From an uncultured Paracoccus sp. (GTDB lineage Bacteria; Pseudomonadota; Alphaproteobacteria; Rhodobacterales; Rhodobacteraceae), in contig NZ_CAMEFG010000016.1 in assembly GCF_945915435.1 (NCBI RefSeq), positions 1-64,000 on the forward strand: 64,000 bases of DNA, written 5' to 3'. The notes beneath the pieces were generated by a model. It saw nothing but the letters and a program-made list of their open reading frames with translations, had not been told where the DNA came from and did no database searches. Below, in pieces: positions 16,954 through 24,995 of this stretch. The number at the start of each line of letters is the position of its first letter. Positions within the stretch are counted from its first letter, which is position 1. The translations under genes and the position numbers were made by a program.

Positions 16954-17697
16954 ATGACAGCGGAATTCGTCGCGGTGCTTCTTGCCGGTGCATTTGCCGG
17001 AGGCTTCATCAACGGTCTGGCGGGATTCGGCACCGCGCTGCTTTCGCTGGGGCTGTGGTTGCAGATCATGCCGCCGCCGCAGGCCGTGGCGGTCGTGGTC
17101 GTCATGTCGGTGGTCAGCGGGTTGCAAGGGCTGTGGACCGTGCGGCGCGAAATCCGCGACCGTCCGGGCAGGCTGGCGCTGTTCCTGCTGCCGGGGCTGA
17201 TCGGGCTGCCGCTGGGGGTCACGCTGCTGAACGTGATCAGCGCGACGGCGCTGAAGCTGACGATCGCCGGTTTCATGGTCGCCTATGGCGGGTTCTTCAC
17301 CCTGCGCCGCTCATTGCCGCATTTCGACAGGCCGACGCCCGCCATCGATGGCGGGATCGGCTTTCTGGGCGGCGTCCTGGGCGGTGCGGCCTCGCTGTCG
17401 GGGGCGCTGCCGACGATGTGGTGCGCCATGCGCCCCTGGCCCAAGGGCGAAACCCGCGCGGTGCTGCAACCCTATAACGTGGGCATCCTGGGCGGGGCCA
17501 TCGTGCTGTTCGCCTTGCAGGGCCTTTACGACCGCGAAACCCTGCTGCTGGTCGCGCTGGCCCTGCCGGGCACGGTGATCGGCGCACAACTAGGCATCGC
17601 GCTCTTTCACCGGCTGAGCGATTCGCAATTCCGCCGCCTGCTGATTCTGGTGATGTTCGCCTCGGGCATGGCGCTGGCGCTGCGCGAGATGTTCTGA
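16954..17697 (+). CDS. TauE/SafE-family sulfite/organosulfonate exporter
   Basis: Inner-membrane protein of 247 aa with about eight hydrophobic segments (former DUF81). The two family half-motifs are visible: AGAFAGGFINGLAGFGTAL near the N-terminus and GFLGGVLGGAASLSGALPTMWC in the middle. Members next to desulfonating enzymes are thought to export sulfite. Here it stands between the sulfonate blocks and downstream of a LysR gene, so a third export route beside the two SuyZ copies is likely. The substrate cannot be told from sequence. Confidence 0.82.
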   Translation: MTAEFVAVLLAGAFAGGFINGLAGFGTALLSLGLWLQIMPPPQAVAVVVVMSVVSGLQGLWTVRREIRDRPGRLALFLLPGLIGLPLGVTLLNVISATALKLTIAGFMVAYGGFFTLRRSLPHFDRPTPAIDGGIGFLGGVLGGAASLSGALPTMWCAMRPWPKGETRAVLQPYNVGILGGAIVLFALQGLYDRETLLLVALALPGTVIGAQLGIALFHRLSDSQFRRLLILVMFASGMALALREMF

Positions 17698-17717
17698 AAA
17701 GGGCGGATCACCCGCCC
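17697..17717 (-). terminator. Intrinsic terminator of the NIPSNAP-suyZ operon
   Basis: On the minus strand GGGCGG-GTGAT-CCGCCC is followed by TTTT, 13 bases beyond the NIPSNAP stop codon. The stem is six GC pairs. It closes the minus-strand operon that begins at 23899. Confidence 0.6.
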
Positions 17718-17729
17718 CTCCGGCAGGCT

Positions 17730-18044
17730 TCAAGCCGGTTTGAAGAAAGGTGCGGGGATCAGGATCTTGTTCTCGATATGATCGACCAGCGGGCGCATCT
17801 GGACCGCATAGGCCTGCCATTCCTCGGATGCCTGCAACGCCTTGCGGCGGGTCCAGCGGTCGTCCATGCTGTCATAGCCCCACATGTGGACGACCTGGTT
17901 CAGCGGCCCGATATCGGTGAAGTAATAGCCGACCATATTGCCCAGGATGCGGGTCTGCACGGCCAGCCCTTCCTCTTGGTATAGCTTCAGGAATTTGGGG
18001 ACATTTCCGTTCTTCAGCGTGTAGATCCGCATGTCGATGAACAT
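17730..18044 (-). CDS. NIPSNAP-family protein
   Basis: Small cytoplasmic protein of 104 aa, with start MFIDMRIYTLKNGNVPKFLKLYQ and WGYDSMDDRWTRRKALQASEEW, typical of the NIPSNAP/dimeric alpha-beta barrel fold. No catalytic role is established for bacterial members; the fold is shared with small monooxygenases and mutarotases. The strong site AAAGGAGC precedes ATG 18044. It is the last gene of the operon with suyZ, fumarase subunits and the SDH-like complex, and so probably serves that pathway. Confidence 0.8.
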   Translation of the reverse strand: MFIDMRIYTLKNGNVPKFLKLYQEEGLAVQTRILGNMVGYYFTDIGPLNQVVHMWGYDSMDDRWTRRKALQASEEWQAYAVQMRPLVDHIENKILIPAPFFKPA

Positions 18045-18068
18045 CGCGATGCTCCTTTCGGGGGGGCG

Positions 18069-19079
18069 TCAGATATCAAGCAGGTGAATGGCGCATAGCG
18101 CGAAAACCGCCAGCAGCACGGTCAGGCCGCAAACGATGGCGATGGCGCCGCCGCCGACCTCGCCCAGCTTTTTCAGCGAGGTCTTCATGCCAAGCGCGGC
18201 GATGGCCGTGATCAGGCACCAGCGCGACAGTTCCAGCAGGATCGCGGTCGCCTGCGCCGGGATGATATCGGCGCTGCCGAGCAGCACCAGCGCGGCGAAG
18301 CCGATCACGAAGAACGGGATCGGCAGCGCGCCGCCCTGCCCCGCCGTGCGGCTTTTGAAGATGAGCGACAGGGCGACCACGACCGGCACCAGCAAAGCCA
18401 CGCGCAGCAGCTTGACGAAGGTTGCCGCCGCGCCCGCCTCGTCCGAGACCGAATAGCCTGCGCCGACCACCTGCGCCACGTCATGGATCGTCGCGCCGAA
18501 GAACACGCCCATCGCGTGGTCGGACAGGCCAAGCGCCGCGCCGATGATCGGATAGAGGATCATCGCCAGCGTCGAAAGCGCGGTGACGGCGATGACGGTA
18601 AAGATCGTGTCGCGCTCGTGGTTCGCATCGGTCTTGGGCAGGACCGAGGAAATCGCCAGCGCCGCCGAGGCGCCGCAGATCGCCACCGCGCCGCCGGTCA
18701 GCAGCCCGAAGGGCAGCGAACGGCCCAGCATCCGCGCTAGCACCACCCCCGCCCCGACCGTCAGCGCGACCCCGGCGAAGGTCACGACCACCACCCCGAT
18801 CCCGGCCGATGCGATCTGCTGCACCGTGATCCCCAGCCCCAGCAGCGCCACCCCGAAGCGCAGCAGCTTTCTGGCGGCGAATTCAATGCCTGGTTCCGCC
18901 GCCGATCCGGCTTCGGCAAGGAAAGTCAAGGCCATGCCCAGCAGCAGCGCCATCAGCATCACGGGCGCGCCGTAATGTTCCGAGATGAACTTCGCCGCCA
19001 GCGCCACCGTGACCGCCGAGACCAGCCCCGGAAACAGCAGCCGCAGGGTGCCGGGCATCGAGACGGCAAGCTGTCTCAT
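18069..19079 (-). CDS. suyZ: SuyZ/YeiH-family sulfate or sulfite exporter (intact)
   Basis: Inner-membrane protein of 336 aa with about ten hydrophobic segments, from the UPF0324/YeiH family. Conserved stretches are YGAPVMLMALLLGMAL, LTGGAVAICGASAALAISSVLP, FGATIHDVAQVVGAG and the C-terminal LSRWCLITAIAALGMKTSL. It is the undamaged paralogue of the gene at 4152-5089. Its ATG overlaps the fumarase beta stop (ATGA), so it is part of the SDH-like/fumarase operon. SuyZ proteins export the sulfur oxyanion left after desulfonation. Such close coupling implies that this operon's pathway also sets free sulfite or sulfate. An energy source (proton motive force) is assumed from the family. Confidence 0.85.
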   Translation of the reverse strand: MRQLAVSMPGTLRLLFPGLVSAVTVALAAKFISEHYGAPVMLMALLLGMALTFLAEAGSAAEPGIEFAARKLLRFGVALLGLGITVQQIASAGIGVVVVTFAGVALTVGAGVVLARMLGRSLPFGLLTGGAVAICGASAALAISSVLPKTDANHERDTIFTVIAVTALSTLAMILYPIIGAALGLSDHAMGVFFGATIHDVAQVVGAGYSVSDEAGAAATFVKLLRVALLVPVVVALSLIFKSRTAGQGGALPIPFFVIGFAALVLLGSADIIPAQATAILLELSRWCLITAIAALGMKTSLKKLGEVGGGAIAIVCGLTVLLAVFALCAIHLLDI

Positions 19080-19744
19080 CCGATCAATTCGTCCCGGCGG
19101 TCGTCGGTCTCGCCGAAGCGTTTCAGAACGGCGGGCCTGGTGCCTTCGTAGACGCGGGCCAGGTTCTCGGCGATCTTGGCGTTCTCGCGCTCGAACAGGC
19201 AGTTGCCTTCAAGGTCCGAGGCCACCAGGAACGGTCCCATCCGGTTGCAGCGGATCACCCACATCGCCTGGGCAAGGCCCAGTTCCTCGTTCCAATGCAC
19301 GGCCTCGACATTCTCGACCCCGCGGCCCAGCAGCGCGCCGGTGCCATAGCCCACGGTGGACAGGTAGACCGCGCCGTTCGGGACAAAATATTCCTTGTAG
19401 TCCCTGGACGACATGCCGCCCTTGCCGATGATCAGCTTGGCGCCGGTCCTGGCCATCCATTCGGGCAGCCACTTGGCAAAGCGAAAGCTGGCGGTGGCGG
19501 TCACTGCGCCCATGTCGAAGCTGCCGTCCTCGCGGATCGTGGCGGCGGGCGAGCAATGGAAATTCGCCGCGCTTTGCGAGGGCAGCTCCATCGGGATATT
19601 GGCCTGGTCTTCCAGCGCGCGCATATAGACGCCTTCGCGCGCGGTATACATCAGCCCGTTCAGATAAACGATGTCGCCCAGGCGCAGGGCGGCGATTTCC
19701 TCGGGCGTGGGGGTGGTGGACAGGATGACTTCACGCGGTTTCAT
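19076..19744 (-). CDS. Class I fumarase-type hydro-lyase, beta subunit
   Basis: C-terminal domain protein of the two-subunit iron-sulfur fumarase/L-tartrate dehydratase family, 222 aa. Family features are LRLGDIVYLNGLMYTARE near the N-terminus, TASFRFAKWLPEWMARTGAKLIIGKGG and PNGAVYLSTVGYGTG. The start is MKPREVIL (19744), overlapping the alpha subunit's stop by ATGA; the long track start lies inside that gene. It forms the lid over the [4Fe-4S] active site with the alpha subunit. Substrate may be fumarate, but a substituted dicarboxylate is possible given the neighbours. Confidence 0.85.
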   Translation of the reverse strand: MKPREVILSTTPTPEEIAALRLGDIVYLNGLMYTAREGVYMRALEDQANIPMELPSQSAANFHCSPAATIREDGSFDMGAVTATASFRFAKWLPEWMARTGAKLIIGKGGMSSRDYKEYFVPNGAVYLSTVGYGTGALLGRGVENVEAVHWNEELGLAQAMWVIRCNRMGPFLVASDLEGNCLFERENAKIAENLARVYEGTRPAVLKRFGETDDRRDELIG

Positions 19745-20712
19745 TCGGCGGCCTCCGTGGTGGCAGGCTGTTGGGTCACATCCCAGCCCACGGTCTCGCG
19801 GCGTTGATAGGGGGTGAACCAGTCGGGATCGGTGCGATGCTCGACCCGCCCATCGGGGAAGATGCGGGCCACGGCGCGGCGCGAGGACAGGCAGAAAGCA
19901 TGAACCGACATCTGCATGCCGCCGGTATGGCAATATCCGACCTCGATATGGGTATCGATCACCATGTTCTTGCCGACAAAGCCCATCGCGCCCATGCCGA
20001 TCGAGTTGCCCAGCTCCTTGAACTCTTCCTCAAGCGCGGCGATGCGCGGGTCGCTGTTGCGGTCGCCCACCGTGCGCAGGCAGGCGGCGCGCTTGCCCAG
20101 CACCATGCAACTGTCCTTGCAGCCGCCCAGGCCGATGCCGATGATCGCCGGCTGGCAGGCCAGCCCGCGCTTGCCAAAGGCCACGAGGCTGTCCAGATAG
20201 AACCGCTTGATCCCCTGAATCCCGTCCGAGGGGAACAGCATCCGGTAATCGGTCCCGAACAGCCCGCCCTTGTGGACGGTAATCAGGTCGATCCATTCGC
20301 CGCCCGGTTCATAGCCATATTCGATTTCCGGCGCGCCGATGCCGACGTTGTTGTCATGGTCGGTGCGCCACAGCGGATGCACCCGGTTGGGGCGCAGGGG
20401 CACGCCGTTCGTGGCGCTGGCGGTGGCGCGGCGCAAGGCCTCCTCCAGCGCGACGGGGCCGCCTTCGATGCGGGTGTCGTTGCCCATCTTGACATACCAG
20501 CGCGGGGTGCCGGTATCGCCGCACATGGCGCGGCGGTCCTGCTTGGCGGCCTCGTAATTCTCGAGCATCGCCTGCAAGACGAAAGAGGACAGGTCGCCGT
20601 CCTCGGTCTTTGCGGCGGCTTGCAGCCCTTGCAGGTAATCCTCGGGGATCTCGATGGCGGCCTTGGCCATCAGATCCTCGGCGGTGGACTGGATCAGGTT
20701 GATCGGTATCAC
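19741..20712 (-). CDS. Class I fumarase-type hydro-lyase, alpha subunit ([4Fe-4S])
   Basis: Catalytic subunit of 323 aa. Three cysteines expected to hold the [4Fe-4S] cluster are visible in AMCGDTGTP, GLGGCKDSCM and GYCHTGGMQ. VGIGAPEIEYGYEPGGEW and MGAMGFVGKN are further family blocks. The start is GTG 20712 with AAGGAAG upstream. It forms one enzyme with the beta subunit encoded next. It would add water across the double bond made by the SDH-like complex of the same operon. Fumarate, mesaconate and tartrate enzymes all share this fold, so substrate specificity is open. Confidence 0.87.
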   Translation of the reverse strand: MIPINLIQSTAEDLMAKAAIEIPEDYLQGLQAAAKTEDGDLSSFVLQAMLENYEAAKQDRRAMCGDTGTPRWYVKMGNDTRIEGGPVALEEALRRATASATNGVPLRPNRVHPLWRTDHDNNVGIGAPEIEYGYEPGGEWIDLITVHKGGLFGTDYRMLFPSDGIQGIKRFYLDSLVAFGKRGLACQPAIIGIGLGGCKDSCMVLGKRAACLRTVGDRNSDPRIAALEEEFKELGNSIGMGAMGFVGKNMVIDTHIEVGYCHTGGMQMSVHAFCLSSRRAVARIFPDGRVEHRTDPDWFTPYQRRETVGWDVTQQPATTEAAE

Positions 20713-20733
20713 GTTCGCTTCCTTCCTGATTGG

Positions 20734-22494
20734 CTATTGCGCGGCGACCAGCGTTTCGGGTTCATGCGCGGGCAGGATCGTCTCGCCCGGCCGGACGATG
20801 GTGAAGGCGACCTGTTCGCGGCTCAGCACCAGGTCATCGCCGCTTTTCCGCGCGAGGGTGAAATACGAAGTCTCAAGATCGCCGCTTTCGGGGAAATCCT
20901 CGCGGTAATGCGCCCCGCGAGAGTTCTCACGCAATTCGCCCGCCTTTGCTATGACCTCGGACACCTCAACCAGCGAAGCCATGTTCAGCCAGTCATGCCA
21001 AGTGAGATTAAAGGCCAGATTGGCCGGATCGACACCGGTTTCCATCAACTCGTCGCGGATCTCGGCGATGCGCTTCTGGCCGCGCTGCAAGCCGGGGCCG
21101 GTGCGCATGACGCCGACATCTTCCCACATCGCTTCCTGCAACTTGTGGCGCAGCGGCTGGATCGGCGCGGCGGGGCGCGAAAAGGGATGGCAGGCGCGTT
21201 CGATCTCGGCGGCCAGCACGGCCTTATCGGGATCGCGCAGCGACATGCGGCGCACATCCATGCCCATCACATCGCCCGCGATACCGCCAAAGACGGTCGA
21301 GTTCGCCACGCCATTGCCGCCCAGCCGGTTCGAGCCATGCGCGCCGCCCGCATCCTCGCCCGCGACATACAGCCCCTCCATCCCGGTGCGGGTGTCGGGA
21401 TCGACCACCACGCCGCCCATGAAGTAATGCGCGGTCGGCACCACCTCCACCTTGCCCGCCGCCAGATCGAAGCCGCTGTCGGCACAACGCTTGACCATGC
21501 CCGCGAATTTGCGGCGCACATTATCCGGCCCGAGATGGCCCATCGAGATGAACATGCCGACCTGGCTGGGGTCGTTCATCTTGCGCATCTCGGCATAGAT
21601 GCCGCGGCTGACCACATCGCGCGTGGCCCGTTCGCCCCGCGCGTCATAATCGAACATGAAGCGGTCGCCGCGCGCATTCAGCAACTGTCCGCCCGCACCA
21701 CGCAGACCCTCTTCCAGAACGGTGCCGGTCATGCGGGTATGGTCGCCCGCCAACAGGCCGGTGGGGTGGAACTGCACCATCTCCATATCGCGCAGCGGCA
21801 GGCCGATGCGCAGGGCCATCGCCAGCCCGTCCATCGTCTTGTCGCCCGAGGGCGTATGATACTTGTACATGGTCGGGCCGCCGCCCGTGCCCATCATCAC
21901 GCATTTGGCGCGGACAAAGCGGAAGCGGCCCGTGCGCATGTCGATGAACAGCACCCCCGACAGCGCCGTGCCGTCGGCGGTCGGGATCAGCCCGATGGCG
22001 CGGTGTTCCTGCAATTTGGCGATGGGACGGGCCAGCACCTGCTCCATCAAGCGGCTGATGATCTCGATGCCGGTCAGGTCGCCCTTGTGGACGGTGCGGT
22101 CGGCGGTCTGGCCGGCGAATGCCTTCTGGTGCAGCGTGCCGTCGGGGTTGCGGTCGAAGAAACAGCCGACCTCGTTTTCCAATTCGCGGATGCGGACCAC
22201 GGCCTGCTCGCACAGCCGCCAGGCCATGTCCTGGTTGGGCAGCCATTTTCCGCCGTTGATCGTGTCCATGAAGTGGCGCTCGACCGTGTCGCCGCCGCCA
22301 AGCGCGACGTTATAGCCGCCCTGCACCATGCGCGTGCAGCCGCATTTGCCGATCAGTCCCTTGACGGCCAGCGTGATCCGGGTGCCCGGCGGCGCGCTTT
22401 GCTGGGCGTGCAGCGCAGCGAACAGCCCCGCCCCGCCCGAGCCGAGGATCAGGATGTCGGTCTCATCCCGTTCGATGTCGAATTTCAATGGCAT
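20734..22494 (-). CDS. Succinate dehydrogenase/fumarate reductase-like flavoprotein subunit, divergent
   Basis: FAD subunit of 586 aa resembling SdhA/FrdA. Seen: LGSGGAGLFAALHA (FAD), FAGQTADRTVHKGD, HPTG (243-246), RDVVSR with Arg297, PTAHYFMGG with His356 and GSNRLGGNG with Arg390, so the core catalytic arginine and dicarboxylate ligands are kept. Two sites differ from E. coli SdhA. The residue aligned with the FAD-linking His (SHT) is Cys53 (GCT). The substrate Thr before the conserved Glu (TEG) is Glu261 (EEG), next to a six-residue insert after HPTG. This suggests non-standard flavin attachment and a substrate other than plain succinate. It sits between the anchor genes and fumarase. Confidence 0.85.
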   Translation of the reverse strand: MPLKFDIERDETDILILGSGGAGLFAALHAQQSAPPGTRITLAVKGLIGKCGCTRMVQGGYNVALGGGDTVERHFMDTINGGKWLPNQDMAWRLCEQAVVRIRELENEVGCFFDRNPDGTLHQKAFAGQTADRTVHKGDLTGIEIISRLMEQVLARPIAKLQEHRAIGLIPTADGTALSGVLFIDMRTGRFRFVRAKCVMMGTGGGPTMYKYHTPSGDKTMDGLAMALRIGLPLRDMEMVQFHPTGLLAGDHTRMTGTVLEEGLRGAGGQLLNARGDRFMFDYDARGERATRDVVSRGIYAEMRKMNDPSQVGMFISMGHLGPDNVRRKFAGMVKRCADSGFDLAAGKVEVVPTAHYFMGGVVVDPDTRTGMEGLYVAGEDAGGAHGSNRLGGNGVANSTVFGGIAGDVMGMDVRRMSLRDPDKAVLAAEIERACHPFSRPAAPIQPLRHKLQEAMWEDVGVMRTGPGLQRGQKRIAEIRDELMETGVDPANLAFNLTWHDWLNMASLVEVSEVIAKAGELRENSRGAHYREDFPESGDLETSYFTLARKSGDDLVLSREQVAFTIVRPGETILPAHEPETLVAAQ

Positions 22495-22497
22495 GGT

Positions 22498-22842
22498 TCA
22501 CACCGCCCGCAGAAGAAAGGTTGCAGAGATCAGGAAGGCGCCCGCCACCGCCCCGGCGGCCAGGCTTTTCTGGCGCGGCGACCAGGGCAGGAACTCCAGC
22601 GCCAAGAGGCGCAGCCCACCGAAGAAATGCACCGCCAGCAGAAAGACCAGCCCGAATTCCGCCAGCTTCACCAACGGGTTGTCGGCAAGGCTAAGGAAGT
22701 GGTCGAGTTGCCGGGGTCGCGTCAGCGCCAGCGACAGCATGTAGAAATGCGCGGGCAGGAACAGCGCCAGTGCCAGGCCCGACAGGCGATGCAGCATATA
22801 GGCCAGCCACAGCGGATGCCTGCGATGCGGCCTGACCATCAT
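22498..22842 (-). CDS. SDH/FRD-like membrane anchor subunit (cytochrome b type)
   Basis: Membrane protein of 114 aa with three hydrophobic helices. HRLSGLALALFLPAHFYML and AVHFFGGLRLLALEF carry the histidines and HxxGGxR pattern typical of SdhC-type heme b and quinone-binding anchors. Its ATG overlaps the stop of the partner anchor. It passes electrons from the iron-sulfur subunit to quinone. Confidence 0.8.
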   Translation of the reverse strand: MMVRPHRRHPLWLAYMLHRLSGLALALFLPAHFYMLSLALTRPRQLDHFLSLADNPLVKLAEFGLVFLLAVHFFGGLRLLALEFLPWSPRQKSLAAGAVAGAFLISATFLLRAV

Positions 22843-23174
22843 GGCATGGTCACGGCCAGAACGGCGCGTGCCCCCATGAACAGCAAGGCGGCGCCCGTGC
22901 CCCAGGTAAAGACCTCAAGCCAGCGCCCCGCGAGGCCGGTGACCTCATGCACGATCACCCGCAACCCGATGGCGGCGTGGATCGAGACGGCGACGACGAA
23001 AGCGCCGTAGAACAGGAACCAGGCGATGCTGCCCTGCGTGCGGGACAGGATCTCGGCGCTGCTCAGCCCGCCCTGGATGGCATAGATCATGACGGCCAGA
23101 TGCCCCAGAACCAGCGGCCCCATGACCATCGCGCTCAGCCGCTGCGCCATGTAGTAACGAAGATCAAGCATCAT
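22839..23174 (-). CDS. SDH/FRD-like membrane anchor subunit (second)
   Basis: Membrane protein of 111 aa with three hydrophobic helices. QRLSAMVMGPLVLGHLAVMIY and VVAVSIHAAIGLRVIVHEVTG mirror the heme-ligand pattern of the other anchor. The gene overlaps both neighbours by a few bases. With the preceding subunit it forms a two-anchor complex, so electrons probably go to the quinone pool. Confidence 0.8.
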   Translation of the reverse strand: MMLDLRYYMAQRLSAMVMGPLVLGHLAVMIYAIQGGLSSAEILSRTQGSIAWFLFYGAFVVAVSIHAAIGLRVIVHEVTGLAGRWLEVFTWGTGAALLFMGARAVLAVTMP

Positions 23175-23899
23175 CCCCTCCCCTTCAGGAACGACCGCGC
23201 GGCGGCGCGCTTCAGCCCGGCGATGGCGCTCAGCGGGTCCAGCTCATTGGGGCAAAAGCGCGTGCAACTGCCCTGCGAATGGCAGTTCATGCAGCCGCCG
23301 GTGCCGGTGACGGCATCAAGGACGGACTGCCGGTCCTGAACCTTGACGTCGTTATACAGCGTCCAGGCGCGTTGCAGCGCCGCCGGACCGAGGTAATCGG
23401 GATTGCCCGCCACCGTGTCGCAGGCCGCATAGCAGACCGAGCAGTTGATGCATTCGATCGCCGTATTCGCGACGACGCGGCCCGGATCGTCGGGGCTGAC
23501 CTCTTGAATCGGTTCCTCGCGCGTTCGGCTGGGCTTGTGGACGCCGCCCGCCTTGACCCATTTGTCGAAGAACGGGTCCATGTCCGCCACCAGGTCCTTG
23601 ATCACCGGCAGATTCCGCAGGGGACCGATCTGCAACCTGCCATCCGCCAGCACGCGCTTGACATGCGTCCGGCAGGTCCAGCGCGGCTGGCCGTTGACCA
23701 TCATCGCGCAAGAGCCGCACATGCCGACACGGCAGGCATAGCGGTAGGTCAGCGACGGATCGACCGCCTGCTGGATCCAGCTTACGACATCAAGCACGGT
23801 CTGGTTGTCATGGGCAGGCACGGAAAAGGTCTGGTAGGCGCCCCGATCCCCCGATCCGCGCCAGACCGCAACCTCCATTGTCTTTGCATTCTCGCTCAC
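23171..23899 (-). CDS. SDH/FRD-like iron-sulfur subunit
   Basis: Electron-transfer subunit of 242 aa. The plant-type [2Fe-2S] site is YRYACRVGMCGSCAMMVNG plus a later Cys (WTCRTH). The [4Fe-4S] motif is CINCSVCYAAC, and the third cluster region CMNCHSQGSCTRFCP is slightly longer than in E. coli SdhB. The start is GTG 23899 with AGGA upstream; an internal ATG at codon 8 has no good ribosome site. First gene of the eight-gene minus-strand operon that ends at 17730. Confidence 0.85.
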   Translation of the reverse strand: MSENAKTMEVAVWRGSGDRGAYQTFSVPAHDNQTVLDVVSWIQQAVDPSLTYRYACRVGMCGSCAMMVNGQPRWTCRTHVKRVLADGRLQIGPLRNLPVIKDLVADMDPFFDKWVKAGGVHKPSRTREEPIQEVSPDDPGRVVANTAIECINCSVCYAACDTVAGNPDYLGPAALQRAWTLYNDVKVQDRQSVLDAVTGTGGCMNCHSQGSCTRFCPNELDPLSAIAGLKRAAARSFLKGRG

Positions 23900-24224
23900 A
23901 GCGCATCCTGTTGGCTCAGTTCACGGGCCAAGTTTATTCACCAAAATATCTAACATAAAGGAACTAATTCTAAATTATATTGTAAATTATACTAACAGTT
24001 TATCCGCATGGATTCGTAAATCCAACTTACGATAAACATAAGAATTAATCAGTTTGAGGCAGTAAAATTTGCAAATAGACTGCCCGCAACAGGGCAGCAT
24101 CTTGCCCTGACTGGCTTGCGCAAGGAGGAAAGCGCGGGATCCGGTATCCGCCTCCCGCAAGGGGGTCCAGCATCACGGCGGCCCGGAAAACGGGACGCGC
24201 GCCAGAAAACCATAGGGAGGAGAC
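23900..24224. other. AT-rich divergent promoter region between the SDH-like operon and the second ABC importer
   Basis: A 325-bp non-coding stretch, strikingly AT-rich around 23935-24070 in contrast to its surroundings. It must hold the promoters for both divergent operons. An inverted repeat CAGGGCA-GCATCT-TGCCCTG is at 24090-24109. No copy of the TATAAGAT or TGTAANCGNTTACA sites is visible. The ribosome site GGGAGGAG for the ATPase gene ends it. Confidence 0.6.
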
Positions 24225-24995
24225 ATGCAGCATCAGGATCCGCTGCTTGCCGTTCGGGGCGTCACGTTGCAATACAAGACGCCCCATCACCTGATAACGG
24301 CAACCTATCGCGTCAGCTTCGATGTCCAACAGGGTGACCGCTTCATCCTGCTGGGTCCGTCGGGTTGCGGCAAATCCACGCTTCAGAAGGCCGTCGGGGG
24401 CTATATCACGCCCACCGAGGGGGACATGACGCTGAAGGGCCGCAAGATCACCCAGCCCGGTCCCGACCGGATGATGGTGTTCCAGGAATTCGACCAGCTT
24501 CTGCCGTGGAAGACCGTCAAGCAGAACGTGGCCTTCGCCCTGCAAAACGCCAAGCGCATGTCCCGCCGGCAGGCCGAGGAAAAGGCGATGGAATATGTCG
24601 AAAAGGTGGGCCTGGGCAAGTTCGCCGACAGCCATCCGCATATGCTGTCGGGCGGCATGAAGCAGCGCGTCGCCATCGCCCGCGGCATGGCGATGGAGCC
24701 GGACATCCTGCTGATGGACGAACCCTTTGCCGCGCTGGACGCCCTGACCCGGCGCAAGATGCAGGACGAATTGCTGAAACTGTGGGACGACACGCGCTTC
24801 ACCGTGCTGTTCGTCACCCATTCCATCGCCGAGGCGATCAAGATCGGCAACCGCATCCTGCTGCTGTCGCCCCATCCGGGCCGGGTCAAGGCCGAGTTGA
24901 ACAGCACCACCGACCCGCGCGAGGCCGCCGAGCTGGAGCGCCACATCCACCAGATGCTTTTCGCCCACGAACCCGAGGAGATGGAGCATGCCTGA
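24225..24995 (+). CDS. Taurine/sulfonate-type ABC transporter ATP-binding protein
   Basis: ATPase of 256 aa. Walker A is GPSGCGKSTLQ, the Q-loop lies in FQEFDQLLPW, the signature is LSGGMKQRVAIARG, Walker B is ILLMDEPFAALD and the switch His is in FVTHSIAEA. It is TauB/SsuB-like. The start after GGGAGGAGAC is clear. It overlaps the permease gene (ATGCCTGA) and is divergent from the SDH-like operon, so the importer probably supplies that pathway. Confidence 0.88.
   Translation: MQHQDPLLAVRGVTLQYKTPHHLITATYRVSFDVQQGDRFILLGPSGCGKSTLQKAVGGYITPTEGDMTLKGRKITQPGPDRMMVFQEFDQLLPWKTVKQNVAFALQNAKRMSRRQAEEKAMEYVEKVGLGKFADSHPHMLSGGMKQRVAIARGMAMEPDILLMDEPFAALDALTRRKMQDELLKLWDDTRFTVLFVTHSIAEAIKIGNRILLLSPHPGRVKAELNSTTDPREAAELERHIHQMLFAHEPEEMEHA

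Noticed and set aside
19771-23010. 1079-aa plus-strand ORF
   Set aside because: Antisense shadow of the SDH-like/fumarase operon; rich in His, Arg, Gly and Ala with no domain, while the minus strand encodes clear enzymes with start-stop coupling.
19076-23899. Housekeeping TCA-cycle sdhCDAB and fumarase
   Set aside because: Gene order, changed active-site residues, operon with suyZ and divergence from a sulfonate importer argue against the main succinate dehydrogenase, although not excluded.
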